This document shows positions 16,363 to 24,784 of a stretch of 64,000 nucleotides of DNA, one piece after another. This DNA is from Peribacillus frigoritolerans_B (GTDB lineage: Bacteria; Bacillota; Bacilli; Bacillales; DSM-1321): NCBI RefSeq assembly GCF_044762665.1, contig NZ_JBIWES010000002.1, positions 248,001 through 312,000 of the forward strand, given 5' to 3'. The first letter of the stretch is position 1. Each line of letters opens with the position of its first letter. The position numbers and the translations under genes are program-made. The notes below the pieces were generated by a model, which made no database searches, was not told the DNA's origin, and was given only the letters and a program-made list of their open reading frames with translations.

Positions 16363-17289
16363 TTATAATCCCAAATGTGTTTTAACACGATTTTGGGCTT
16401 CAAGCTTCGTATCTTCTGGAACGATGTTATACCAAACGCCATCTACCCGATGATTGTCACCTTCAAGTGTATATTGTTCAATATTTTTGAGGGATGATTT
16501 GTAGTTATTTTGAATGCTCAACATTTCATTGAAACTTAAATTGGTTTCCACGTTTTTACCTAAAGCTTCGAATATATCGTCATAATTGGTAAGTGTTGAT
16601 AGGCTTGCCCCTTTTTTCATGACAGCTTGGATAACTTGGCGTTGCCGCATTTGCCGTCCATAATCCCCGCGGGGATCTTCTTTACGGATTCGGGAATAAA
16701 TCAAGGCCTCTTTACCATTTAAGTCGATTGTGCCTTTGTCGAAGGTATATCCTTTATAGGCAAGGTCCATATCATTATCGACCGTGACACCACCAACGGC
16801 ATTCACAATATCCTGAAAACCTTCCATATTCATTTTGACGTAATAGTCAATCGGAATATCCAAATAGGACTCCACTGTATTTATCGACATGGCGACACCG
16901 CCATATGCATAGGCATGGTTCATTTTATCATTTATACCTTTACCAACGATCTCTGTACGCGTATCTCTCGGTAAACTCAATAACTCAATCGATTCTTTTT
17001 TAGGATTAACGGTCATGACAATCATCGTATCTGATCGACCTGAGTCATTTTTTCTTTCATCCACACCAAGAATCAGTAATGAAAATGGATCTTGGCTTTT
17101 GAACTTGATGTCCTCTACACGCTTATCCGTTTTATGGGCTGTACCCTGCATAGTGCTAATCGCACCGGCTAATGATTGATAAACTGAAGCGCCATAAACA
17201 CCTGCGCCAATGAAAAGGATAAGAAGGGTGAAGCCGATTATTTTAAACGTTTTGCGTTTCTTTTTCTTCTTTTTATGTTCGGATCTCAT
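16363..17289 (-). CDS. LytR-CpsA-Psr (LCP) family cell-wall ligase
   Basis: A 308-residue protein. A lysine-rich cytoplasmic start (KKKKKKRK) is followed by one membrane helix (about 15-37). The extracellular LCP domain has its conserved acid/arginine motifs: LLILGVDERKNDSGRSDTM, LLSLPRDTR, NHAYAYGG and YSRIRKEDPRGDYGRQMRQR. LCP enzymes attach teichoic acid or other glycans from undecaprenyl carriers to peptidoglycan. The start follows GGGAGGAAT. A second LCP gene is at 36781. Which of the TagT/TagU/TagV set it matches is not resolvable by eye. Confidence 0.85.
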   Translation of the reverse strand: MRSEHKKKKKKRKTFKIIGFTLLILFIGAGVYGASVYQSLAGAISTMQGTAHKTDKRVEDIKFKSQDPFSLLILGVDERKNDSGRSDTMIVMTVNPKKESIELLSLPRDTRTEIVGKGINDKMNHAYAYGGVAMSINTVESYLDIPIDYYVKMNMEGFQDIVNAVGGVTVDNDMDLAYKGYTFDKGTIDLNGKEALIYSRIRKEDPRGDYGRQMRQRQVIQAVMKKGASLSTLTNYDDIFEALGKNVETNLSFNEMLSIQNNYKSSLKNIEQYTLEGDNHRVDGVWYNIVPEDTKLEAQNRVKTHLGL

Positions 17290-17434
17290 TTAATATTCCT
17301 CCCTTAACCATCCCACAAAATGGAAGGTGTGAAAAAGTACCTAGTCGGTATTTTTAACTATACCTTTTTTTTGTCAAAAATAGAATAGTTTCTTTTTGTA
17401 GTTAGAGTGCATATTTACCTTTTTTCATCCAAAA

Positions 17435-17462
17435 AAACGAAGGATTCTAAATTCCTTCGTTT
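17435..17462 (-). terminator. Second strong hairpin with minus-strand U-tail
   Basis: AAACGAAGGA/TCCTTCGTTT stem with an 8-base loop; on the minus strand it is followed by seven T. It lies 70 bases beyond the LysM-gene terminator and 145 bases before the LCP start, so it ends either read-through RNA or a short separate transcript. Confidence 0.7.
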
Positions 17463-17532
17463 GCACATCATTCGATTGTTTCAAAAATTGTATAGCTAGA
17501 GATAAATAAGCTATGAATCTGTTAACATAAAA

Positions 17533-17561
17533 TTGCCAGACTTTAAGAGAAAGTCTGGCAA
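17533..17561 (-). terminator. Terminator of the LysM/NlpC-P60 gene
   Basis: A perfect 12-bp stem TTGCCAGACTTT/AAAGTCTGGCAA with loop AAGAG, just after the stop codon. Confidence 0.85.
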
Positions 17562-17568
17562 GTAAATC

Positions 17569-18609
17569 TTATAAACTTCTATAACCGATGATTTTACTTT
17601 TGAAATAAGAGTTTGAGGTAGTACTGATCGTTACTCCCTTACTTGATGAGGCATGAATGAATTCCCCGCCGCCCAAGTAGATTCCCATATGGCTTATGAC
17701 TGATTTATTGGAACCCGTTGCAAAGAAGATAAGATCGCCGCTTTTCGGTGAAGTGACTTTTTTACCCATATCATAGTATGTGGACGATGAAAGCCTTGGA
17801 ACATCATACCCAGCCTTCTTGAATGTATAGTAAATGAAACCGCTGCAATCGAAACCTGATGGGGAGGAACCCGCCCACGAATATGGTGTACCAATTAATT
17901 TCTTTGCTTCGGAAACGAGCTTGGCCACTTTGTTCCCCGAACTTGGGGCATCCACTTTTCCGCCATCGTTTTTATCTGCAGGGGCAGTGCTAGCCGATTT
18001 ACTTAATTTCAGTTTTTGACCCACTCTGATTAAATCGGATTTTAACGAGTTGATTGATTTAAGCTGGGCCACAGTCAAGTTCGTTTTTCTGGAGATCTTG
18101 GAAAGGGTATCACCTTTTACCACAATGTATGTAGACGAATTGGCTGGGGTCTGTGTACCATTGGATGGTTTGGAGCTGCCGGGTAAATCAATGGTAGTGG
18201 TGGTGGTTGATTTGGATACGATAAGTTTGTTTCCTGCATAAATCCTATCGGATTTTAAGTTATTCAGTTTCATCAATTCAGCAAGTGTGAGGTTATGCTT
18301 GTTTGCTATCCTGGTTAAGGTATCACCTGAAACGATGGTATATGTGGTTTTCTTTGTTTTATTCACGGAAACTGAAGAAGCATTTGATGTTGTTTTGGAG
18401 TTGGGTGTAATTAATTTTTGATTGATTCTCAAAAAGTCCGATTTTAAGTTATTAAGCCGTTTTAAGTCTTTTACCGTCGTATTATGCTTCTGGGCGATTT
18501 TACTTAAGTTATCACCGCTTTTAACTGTATATGTACCGGCAAGGGCAGGAGAAACAAAAGTCGAAGATAAAATGGCTAATGTCGAAAATGCGACAACACT
18601 TTTTTTCAC
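17569..18609 (-). CDS. LysM-NlpC/P60 D,L-endopeptidase (LytE-like autolysin)
   Basis: A 346-residue protein from a GTG start at 18609, chosen because GAGGTGG lies 6 bases upstream; the ORF extends 20 codons further without a site. A signal peptide (FVSPALAG) precedes three LysM modules, each of the form TYxVxSGDxLSKIAxKxN. A Ser/Thr-rich linker joins them to a C-terminal NlpC/P60 domain with catalytic FDCSGF, SHMGIYLGG and FIHASS (Cys-His-His). It cuts the D-Glu-mDAP bond in stem peptides and is anchored to the wall by LysM. The three LysM modules match LytE of B. subtilis; LytF has five and CwlS four. Confidence 0.85.
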   Translation of the reverse strand: MKKSVVAFSTLAILSSTFVSPALAGTYTVKSGDNLSKIAQKHNTTVKDLKRLNNLKSDFLRINQKLITPNSKTTSNASSVSVNKTKKTTYTIVSGDTLTRIANKHNLTLAELMKLNNLKSDRIYAGNKLIVSKSTTTTTIDLPGSSKPSNGTQTPANSSTYIVVKGDTLSKISRKTNLTVAQLKSINSLKSDLIRVGQKLKLSKSASTAPADKNDGGKVDAPSSGNKVAKLVSEAKKLIGTPYSWAGSSPSGFDCSGFIYYTFKKAGYDVPRLSSSTYYDMGKKVTSPKSGDLIFFATGSNKSVISHMGIYLGGGEFIHASSSKGVTISTTSNSYFKSKIIGYRSL

Positions 18610-18854
18610 TATTTTCCACCTCAAATATGTCTTTTTCCCTATTCTAACAAAATAAATGGGTTTAAACATATTACATTTTTGTTACAAGGGGAAAATAGTA
18701 TTATTTTACTGGTTTATATTGGTGGTGTTTGAGTGTTGAAATCTACAATATTTTCTATATTATGAGTCTTTTTTCACATTGTGGAGTCTTGCGTTTTCAT
18801 TTGTCATTCCCTGTAAAAATACCTCTGTTTATGGATTGTAAATTTCCATAAAAA

Positions 18855-18888
18855 AGAAAACCCACTTCGTTTTACGAAGTGGGTGGTT
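18855..18888 (-). terminator. Terminator of the tagD-tagB operon
   Basis: ACCCACTTCG/CGAAGTGGGT stem (18860-18884) with a 5-base loop. The A-rich left flank gives a U-rich tail on the minus strand. Confidence 0.8.
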
Positions 18889-20052
18889 TTATTTAAAAAG
18901 GAAATCAACTAAATTCCTGCTTGAATTTCCCGTGGAGTATTCATTCCATTTTTGGTTAAAGGATGCGATCTTCATTAATGAATGATCGGCGGTACGGATT
19001 TTCCTTAAGAGATCTTCTGTGGTAGATACCACGGGTCCGGGCATGGAAGAGGAGTAATCCTCCCAGAATCCCCGTTCCTGCACATACTTTTCTAAATCAT
19101 ATGCAAAGAATATCATGGGTCTTTCCAAGAAAGAGAATTCAAATGGAATCGATGAGTAATCGGTTATTAAAAGATCCGTACTGATCAGCAGTTGATTAAC
19201 GTGAAAATCACTATCGACAGGGTAAATGAATCCCGGGAATTTATCTTGTAAATCATGCTCCGCTTTTACAGCTGGATGTAATTTTAGTAATAACGCATAA
19301 TTTTCGCCCTTAAGTTCCCTGTAGAGCAATTCCAAATCAAGTGCAATCTCTCCATTGTTCAAACCGTCATTACGAAATGTAGGGGCATATAATATGATTT
19401 TCTTATGCTCAAGCTCTGGATACTTGGCCAGCAAAGCATTACGGGCAGTTCTTTTTGATTCATCATTAAAAAAGAAATCGGTCCGAGGTATCCCGGTCCT
19501 TAGGATATGGGATGCCGGCAGTTGAAAACTTTCTTGATAAATCTCGGCCATTCTCTCCGAACCTGCAGTAACGTAATCAAATTTATTATATACCTCAAAA
19601 AATCTTTTCCTTGCACCGGCTGAACGGTTTTTAATGGAAGGATCTTTTGCTCCGAATCGCTTAACGGCACCTGCCGCATGCCACACTTGGACACAGGTCA
19701 CTTGCTTTTTGAATGCAATGGCTGAAAGAAAGCCAAAATAATTATCGATGATAATCCATTTTGATGTAGCCAGATGATAAATCGATCGGATCATGGCACT
19801 GATATTTTTTGATTCAAACGGAAGGACGATGGTTTCCCCATCGTCCTTAACTTGTATAGAACTGCTTGATTTCATTAAAAATACCTTTTGAACGGAAATG
19901 TCCTGCTTGTCCATTTCATCTGCGATATATTGGCAATTGTCCCCGAATGATGTGACAAAGGTCGTTTTGTCATATAAAGGGAAAAGTTTAAAGATAGAGA
20001 ATAAAACTTTGAAACAAAAAAGATAAATCCCTATCGCGAATTCTTTAGCCAT
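18889..20052 (-). CDS. tagB: TagB, teichoic acid linkage-unit glycerophosphotransferase
   Basis: A 387-residue protein (B. subtilis TagB: 381). It adds the first glycerol phosphate from CDP-glycerol to the ManNAc-GlcNAc-lipid carrier on the inner membrane face. Conserved family segments are present: TTFVTSFGDNCQYIADEM, YHLATSKWIIIDNYFGFL, VQVWHAAGAVKRFG, TGIPRTDFFF, ILYAPTFRNDG and LLITDYSSIPFEFS. The start is taken at the ATG overlapping the tagD stop (ATGGCTAA), giving coupled translation; there is no ribosome binding site, and an in-frame ATG lies 7 codons upstream. It forms a tagD-tagB operon, whereas B. subtilis has tagAB divergent from tagDEF. Confidence 0.88.
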   Translation of the reverse strand: MAKEFAIGIYLFCFKVLFSIFKLFPLYDKTTFVTSFGDNCQYIADEMDKQDISVQKVFLMKSSSSIQVKDDGETIVLPFESKNISAMIRSIYHLATSKWIIIDNYFGFLSAIAFKKQVTCVQVWHAAGAVKRFGAKDPSIKNRSAGARKRFFEVYNKFDYVTAGSERMAEIYQESFQLPASHILRTGIPRTDFFFNDESKRTARNALLAKYPELEHKKIILYAPTFRNDGLNNGEIALDLELLYRELKGENYALLLKLHPAVKAEHDLQDKFPGFIYPVDSDFHVNQLLISTDLLITDYSSIPFEFSFLERPMIFFAYDLEKYVQERGFWEDYSSSMPGPVVSTTEDLLRKIRTADHSLMKIASFNQKWNEYSTGNSSRNLVDFLFK

Positions 20053-20443
20053 TAGTAACTTGTAGAAGGTCATCTTTAATTTGGGAAGTCGAAATGCCGA
20101 TTGTTCTTGGAAGGTAGACCACTTCACAAACTTCGGATAATTCATCGAATTGGCCTTTCCAGTCATCACCCATTACAAAGATATCCACACCTTCACGAAC
20201 GATGTCTTCCCTCTTTTGTTCCCAATTGTCTTCAGGTATGACTTCATCCACATAGCGAATTGATTCAAGGATCATTTTTCTGTTTTCAAAGCTGTGATAA
20301 GCTTTTTTATCTTTTAAAGCATTGAATTCATCCGTTGAAATGGCAACGATCAGATAATCCCCTAAATCTTTAGCGCGTTTTAATAGATTGATATGCCCCC
20401 AATGAAGCAAATCAAAGGTTCCGTATGTGATTACTTTCTTCAT
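20045..20443 (-). CDS. tagD: Glycerol-3-phosphate cytidylyltransferase
   Basis: 132 residues (B. subtilis TagD: 129). The nucleotidyltransferase motifs are intact: YGTFDLLHWGH (HxGH), VIPEDNWEQK and RTIGISTSQI. It makes CDP-glycerol from CTP and glycerol-3-phosphate, the donor for TagB and the TagF-like enzymes of this cluster, in the cytoplasm. AAAGGAGG precedes the ATG. First gene of the operon with tagB. Upstream (20615-20664) lies an 11-bp-periodic array resembling PhoP boxes, so phosphate-dependent control is likely. Confidence 0.92.
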   Translation of the reverse strand: MKKVITYGTFDLLHWGHINLLKRAKDLGDYLIVAISTDEFNALKDKKAYHSFENRKMILESIRYVDEVIPEDNWEQKREDIVREGVDIFVMGDDWKGQFDELSEVCEVVYLPRTIGISTSQIKDDLLQVTNG

Positions 20444-20614
20444 TTTTATTCCTCCTTTAAGACTCTTAAACTGTTATTCAATCAATTAATATATATTTGG
20501 TCTAATAGAATATGAAATGGAACAATAAAACAGGCAACTAGCATTTCAATTCTGCTTGATGTTTTTCTATATTTTTAGGCAATGACATTCTCTAACTAAT
20601 TATAACTTAATAGC

Positions 20615-20664
20615 TTTACAAATAAACCACAATTTTTTTACAAATAAACCACATTTTTTTACAT
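20615..20664 (+). promoter_or_regulatory. Putative PhoP-binding array (five hexamers at 11-bp spacing)
   Basis: Hexamers TTTACA (20615), ACCACA (20626), TTTACA (20637), ACCACA (20648) and TTACAT (20659) are each separated by exactly 5 bases. PhoP of B. subtilis binds direct repeats of TT(A/C/T)A(C/T)A with the same 11-bp step. The array lies 170 bases upstream of tagD, with the repeats on the strand opposite to tagD. B. subtilis PhoP~P represses tag genes, and that role is proposed here. Confidence 0.6.
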
Positions 20665-20803
20665 TGATGATTATTGTAAATATTGATTTTTAAGTTAAAA
20701 TTAAATGTTGACTAATTTGTATGACACTAAAGGGCATAATAAAGTGTCTATAATTGTAAGGATTTATACTGAATGGTATTTAAAAATAATTTTCCTCACA
20801 TTA

Positions 20804-21065
20804 ATGAATGAAGACAGATTTCATTGTCCTTGCTGCAATCAGAAAAGCCACACACAATTTTACCACGTTTAGGAGAGAACAACTAGAGGAGCTTTATGAA
20901 TCCCTGTTTTCTAATAGTGAATGTGAAGCGGAAGAATCGCATAAAGGAAAGAGGATGGGTCATCTACAGGCCCTAAATCTATCGCTTAACATTTTATGGT
21001 TCCAATTAATGAAGGGCAAGGATAAACAGTTGGCCTGTTTTGAAAGCGTTCACTTTGATTATTAA
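20804..21065 (+). pseudogene. Degenerate small zinc-ribbon gene (cysteine-rich KTR-like)
   Basis: From 20804 one frame reads MNEDRFHCPCCNQKSHTQFY and stops. The frame four bases over stays open to 21065 (85 codons from 20808) and contains LYESLFSNSECEAEE and HLQALNLSLNI. Read together they resemble the cysteine-rich KTR family (CPxCxxKTR ... NFPLFCPKCKxExLI...QLN). A frameshift or two is needed, and the second Cys pair is only half kept. The 85-codon frame by itself has no ribosome binding site and no recognisable family. The call is tentative. Confidence 0.35.
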
Positions 21066-21359
21066 GAAGACTTCTTTGTAATTAAAAGATATGTTTTTGC
21101 TATTCCCTTTCCATTCTGGCAACATGGAAGGACATGCATATGATTTTTACGGTTTTTTAGTTTTAGTATGTTCGTTTTCGACAATGAATCAACCCGATAT
21201 TGTCTTTTTTTGTTCATAAGAAGACTCAAAGGGAATATATGGGTGACCCCTCTGTCTGTTTAATGATATTGAGGAAAAACCGAAAAAAGTTTATGATTTT
21301 AAAGTACAATGAATGATTCATTTTTATTTAAATAAATAATTTGTTATAGGTGGTCTAAA
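21066..21359. other. Intergenic stretch before the double polymerase gene
   Basis: AT-rich. A weak terminator-like hairpin GACAAT/ATTGTC with seven T lies at 21180-21211 on the plus strand. TACAAT near 21304 could serve as a -10 for the gene at 21360, with no clear -35. No ORF with a ribosome binding site was found. Confidence 0.4.
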
Positions 21360-24300
21360 ATGATTAAAAAGCTTCTTGGAAAAGGGAAAGCAAAAAAAAC
21401 TCCTAAAATTAAGCTAAAACAAGTTCTGACCATTGCGCAAGAGGAAAATATGCTATTGATAAAAGGAGAATTTTCAATAGAACATTATTGCGCAAAAGAA
21501 CTATGGCTATATTCTAGGGAAAACGAAGATCAAAAAATAAAAATAGCTGAATCAGTGAGCTCATCTAAATTTGAGTTTAAAGTAGATATGAAAGATTTAA
21601 TGCGGAAATTAGCAGATGATGAACCGACTGTTTATGACTGTTATATAAAGGTAGCCGTTCCGGTTGAAAAGCTGAGCAAAAAAACAATACTTAATATCGA
21701 ACATAAAGCTGAATATGTAGAAGTGAACGAACAGGTTCATATTGAATTTCCAATTCGTCTGGGGCGTTTTCAGGAGACATACACGAACAATTTAAGTATT
21801 TGCACCTATGAAGATAAACAAAGTATATTCTCGATTACCAATAAAGGGAATATATCTCTTTACTTCAATAAAGTCCCTAAAGTTCAGATTAAGTCTCAAA
21901 TCGAAAAAATCAAAAACAATTCGAAAACCATGCAAGTTAATGGTCAAATCTTCACCAAGCATTCCGCGATCATAAAAGGCGAGGGCCTAGTTAGAGGAAG
22001 ACAAAGTGGCAAAGAATATCAGGCAAATATATCTTTTATTCATAATAAGGAAATGAATATTAAGAAATTTGGACTGAATCGTTATATCTATGATTTGAAA
22101 TTGGATTTAGAACAATTAGTCAGTGCGGATTTGGAAGATGATGTATATGACATTTACATGAAATTACATTTACATGATCAGGAAGAGCCGAAAATGGTAC
22201 GCGTCGGAAGACCAACCACCAGAACTAAATTATTTACAAAAAAGACCGATGTCAGCTCGAATAATGTAGTTGCCATCGTCAATCCATATTATACCTTTAA
22301 AGCATCCAATTTATCTTTGGAAGTGTTTAACTTCTCTACAGAAAGTTATCGATATTTAAAAAAGATGATGGGGTGGAGGCGTTTTCTGGCTTTATTTAAA
22401 AAGAAAAAGGATGTTTGGCTAATTGGTGAAAGAACTTATAAAGCCCAGGATACCGGATATCACTTTTTTAAATATATGAGGGAAAACCACCCTGAAAAAG
22501 AAGTGTATTATGTAATAGAAGAAAATTCCGTGGAAGCCAAGAACGTCGAGCCCTTTGGAAATATACTTTATTTCAAGTCAAAGGATCATATTAAAAAAAC
22601 AATGGAATCGACACGTATCATTTCATCACATCATCCGGATTATTTATATCCATTAAGAACATCTGAATTTAAAAATCGTGTTAAGGGAGTTAAGGTATTT
22701 CTTCAACATGGTGTTATGGGCACTAAGAATATGGTGGCAAACTACGGCAAAAATGCAGCCTCCGGTTTTAGTACGGATGTTTTTCTAGTTAGTTCAGACT
22801 TCGAAAAGGATATGATTGTAACGGATTTTGGGTACAACGAAAAGGAAGTATTCACAACCGGGCTTTCTAGGTTCGACTCACTGTTTAAGGATGATGTTTT
22901 AACAAAGCGGCAATTATTGATCATTCCAACATGGCGGGATTGGATTACATCCGATGAAATATTTTTGGAAAGTGAGTATTTTGAAAGGTATCAGAACTTG
23001 GTGAATCACCCGGTGTTACATGAGTTATCTAAAAATAATGGGTTTGAAATCATTTTTTGCCTTCACCCCAATATGCAGAAATTCACGTCTTATTTTAAAG
23101 ATGCCCCAGTTCGGGTGATTAGTCAGGGTGAAGTGGATGTCCAAAGATTAATTAAAGAAAGCGCGATTATGATCACGGACTATTCAAGTGTTGCTTTTGA
23201 CTTTAGTTTCCTGCATAAACCGGTTATATACTATCAATTTGATAGAGATCGTTTCATAGGGAAAAGACCGTCACATTTGGATTTGGATAACGATCTTCCG
23301 GGTGAAATCGTTGATGAATTGGATGGATTGTTAGGTGTATTAGCCGAATACGCCAACACTGATTTTGTCATGAAGAAAAAGTATATCGATAAGGCCAACC
23401 GTTTTATTAAATATCGCGATGTCCATTCTAATTCAAGGATATTCGAAGTGATTCAACATGCAGAGAAAGATCAGAATTCACTTATTAAATTATATAACCA
23501 CCCGATATCAAAACTCATCATGAATCGATTTAGGAAAAGTGAAAAGTATTTCCCTGTCATGAAAAAAGTTTATAAGATCATGTCCAGGATCATACCGGTT
23601 GACCGGAACCTTATTCTTTTTGAAAGTGGGATAGGGAAGCAATTCTCCGATAGTCCCAAGTATATTTATGAAGAACTGGTCAAAAGGGATAATAAATATA
23701 AAAAAGTTTGGGTGTATAATGGTAATTTGCCGATAAAAGGCAAAAATACGAAGCTGATCAAACGTCTAAGCCCGGAATACTATTATTATTTAGCCAAAGC
23801 AGGTTATTGGATAAATAATCAAAACTTCCCTACCTATTTAAGCAAAAGGAAGGAAACGACATATATTCAGACTTGGCATGGTACCCCTTTGAAAAAAATG
23901 CTGTTTGATATAGACAATATTCAAGGAAGAGACGAGGGGTACTTGAATCGGGTGCATGGTGCAACGAGAACTTGGGACTATTTAATATCACCAAGTCCAT
24001 ACGCATCCAAAGCCTTCAGGAGTGCTTTCAAATATGAAGGGGAAATACTGGAAACGGGATATCCAAGAAATGATTTGTTTTACAAGGAAGATGCTTCAAT
24101 AATTGCCAACTCTGTGATGGAAAAACTGAAGATACCGAAAGGGAAAAAAGTCATCTTATATGCTCCTACATTCCGGGATAATCAAACTTCGAAAAACAAT
24201 AAATTCATTTTCGAGCTGAAATTTGATTTGGAAAGAATGAAGGAAGAACTAGGGGATGAATATATCCTTTTGTTAAGGATGCATGTTGTTATAAGTAATA

Positions 24301-24689
24301 ATCTCAGCATTCCAAGCGAATTCGAGGATTTCGTGATAAATGTATCCAATTATTCGGATATCCAGGAACTTTACCTGATTTCTGATATATTGATTACGGA
24401 TTATTCTTCCGTAATGTTCGATTTTGCTAATACTGCCCGGCCGATTTTATACTACACGTATGACTTGGAAGATTACAGAGATAACATCCGTGGATTCTAT
24501 ATGGACTTTGAAAAGGAAGCACCAGGTCCATTTTTAAAAACGACTGAGGAGATTATCGATACTATTACCAATATTGATGAAATAAACATGCAATACAAAG
24601 AGAGATATGGTTTATTTAGAGAGAAGTATTGTGGAATAGAGGATGGTAAAGCTACACAGAGAATCGTGGATAAATTTTTTAATGATTGA
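21360..24689 (+). CDS. Tandem CDP-glycerol glycerophosphotransferase (double TagF/TarL-like polymerase)
   Basis: A 1109-residue protein. Residues 1-330 are a beta-rich N-terminal region without a family I can name. A first glycerophosphotransferase module spans about 345-700 (VFLQHGVMGTKNM, TTGLSRFDSLF, LLIIPTWRDW, MITDYSSVAFDFSFLHKPV). A second spans about 745-1105 (IQTWHGTPLKKM, ETGYPRNDLFY, VILYAPTFRDN, LITDYSSVMFDFANTARPI). It should add glycerol phosphate units to the linkage unit at the inner membrane surface. TagF of B. subtilis carries one catalytic module; two complete modules in one chain suggest either two steps (priming and elongation) or different acceptors. GTGG lies 7 bases before the ATG. 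The gene is on its own promoter, divergent from tagDB. Confidence 0.8.
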   Translation: MIKKLLGKGKAKKTPKIKLKQVLTIAQEENMLLIKGEFSIEHYCAKELWLYSRENEDQKIKIAESVSSSKFEFKVDMKDLMRKLADDEPTVYDCYIKVAVPVEKLSKKTILNIEHKAEYVEVNEQVHIEFPIRLGRFQETYTNNLSICTYEDKQSIFSITNKGNISLYFNKVPKVQIKSQIEKIKNNSKTMQVNGQIFTKHSAIIKGEGLVRGRQSGKEYQANISFIHNKEMNIKKFGLNRYIYDLKLDLEQLVSADLEDDVYDIYMKLHLHDQEEPKMVRVGRPTTRTKLFTKKTDVSSNNVVAIVNPYYTFKASNLSLEVFNFSTESYRYLKKMMGWRRFLALFKKKKDVWLIGERTYKAQDTGYHFFKYMRENHPEKEVYYVIEENSVEAKNVEPFGNILYFKSKDHIKKTMESTRIISSHHPDYLYPLRTSEFKNRVKGVKVFLQHGVMGTKNMVANYGKNAASGFSTDVFLVSSDFEKDMIVTDFGYNEKEVFTTGLSRFDSLFKDDVLTKRQLLIIPTWRDWITSDEIFLESEYFERYQNLVNHPVLHELSKNNGFEIIFCLHPNMQKFTSYFKDAPVRVISQGEVDVQRLIKESAIMITDYSSVAFDFSFLHKPVIYYQFDRDRFIGKRPSHLDLDNDLPGEIVDELDGLLGVLAEYANTDFVMKKKYIDKANRFIKYRDVHSNSRIFEVIQHAEKDQNSLIKLYNHPISKLIMNRFRKSEKYFPVMKKVYKIMSRIIPVDRNLILFESGIGKQFSDSPKYIYEELVKRDNKYKKVWVYNGNLPIKGKNTKLIKRLSPEYYYYLAKAGYWINNQNFPTYLSKRKETTYIQTWHGTPLKKMLFDIDNIQGRDEGYLNRVHGATRTWDYLISPSPYASKAFRSAFKYEGEILETGYPRNDLFYKEDASIIANSVMEKLKIPKGKKVILYAPTFRDNQTSKNNKFIFELKFDLERMKEELGDEYILLLRMHVVISNNLSIPSEFEDFVINVSNYSDIQELYLISDILITDYSSVMFDFANTARPILYYTYDLEDYRDNIRGFYMDFEKEAPGPFLKTTEEIIDTITNIDEINMQYKERYGLFREKYCGIEDGKATQRIVDKFFND

Positions 24690-24784
24690 TTCCTTAAATA
24701 AAGGGTATTGTGCTTTTAAGTAACTGGTAACTGGCTGCCTGATAGAAACACCTATGTTACCTCTACTTAAAAGGAGGGAATCGT

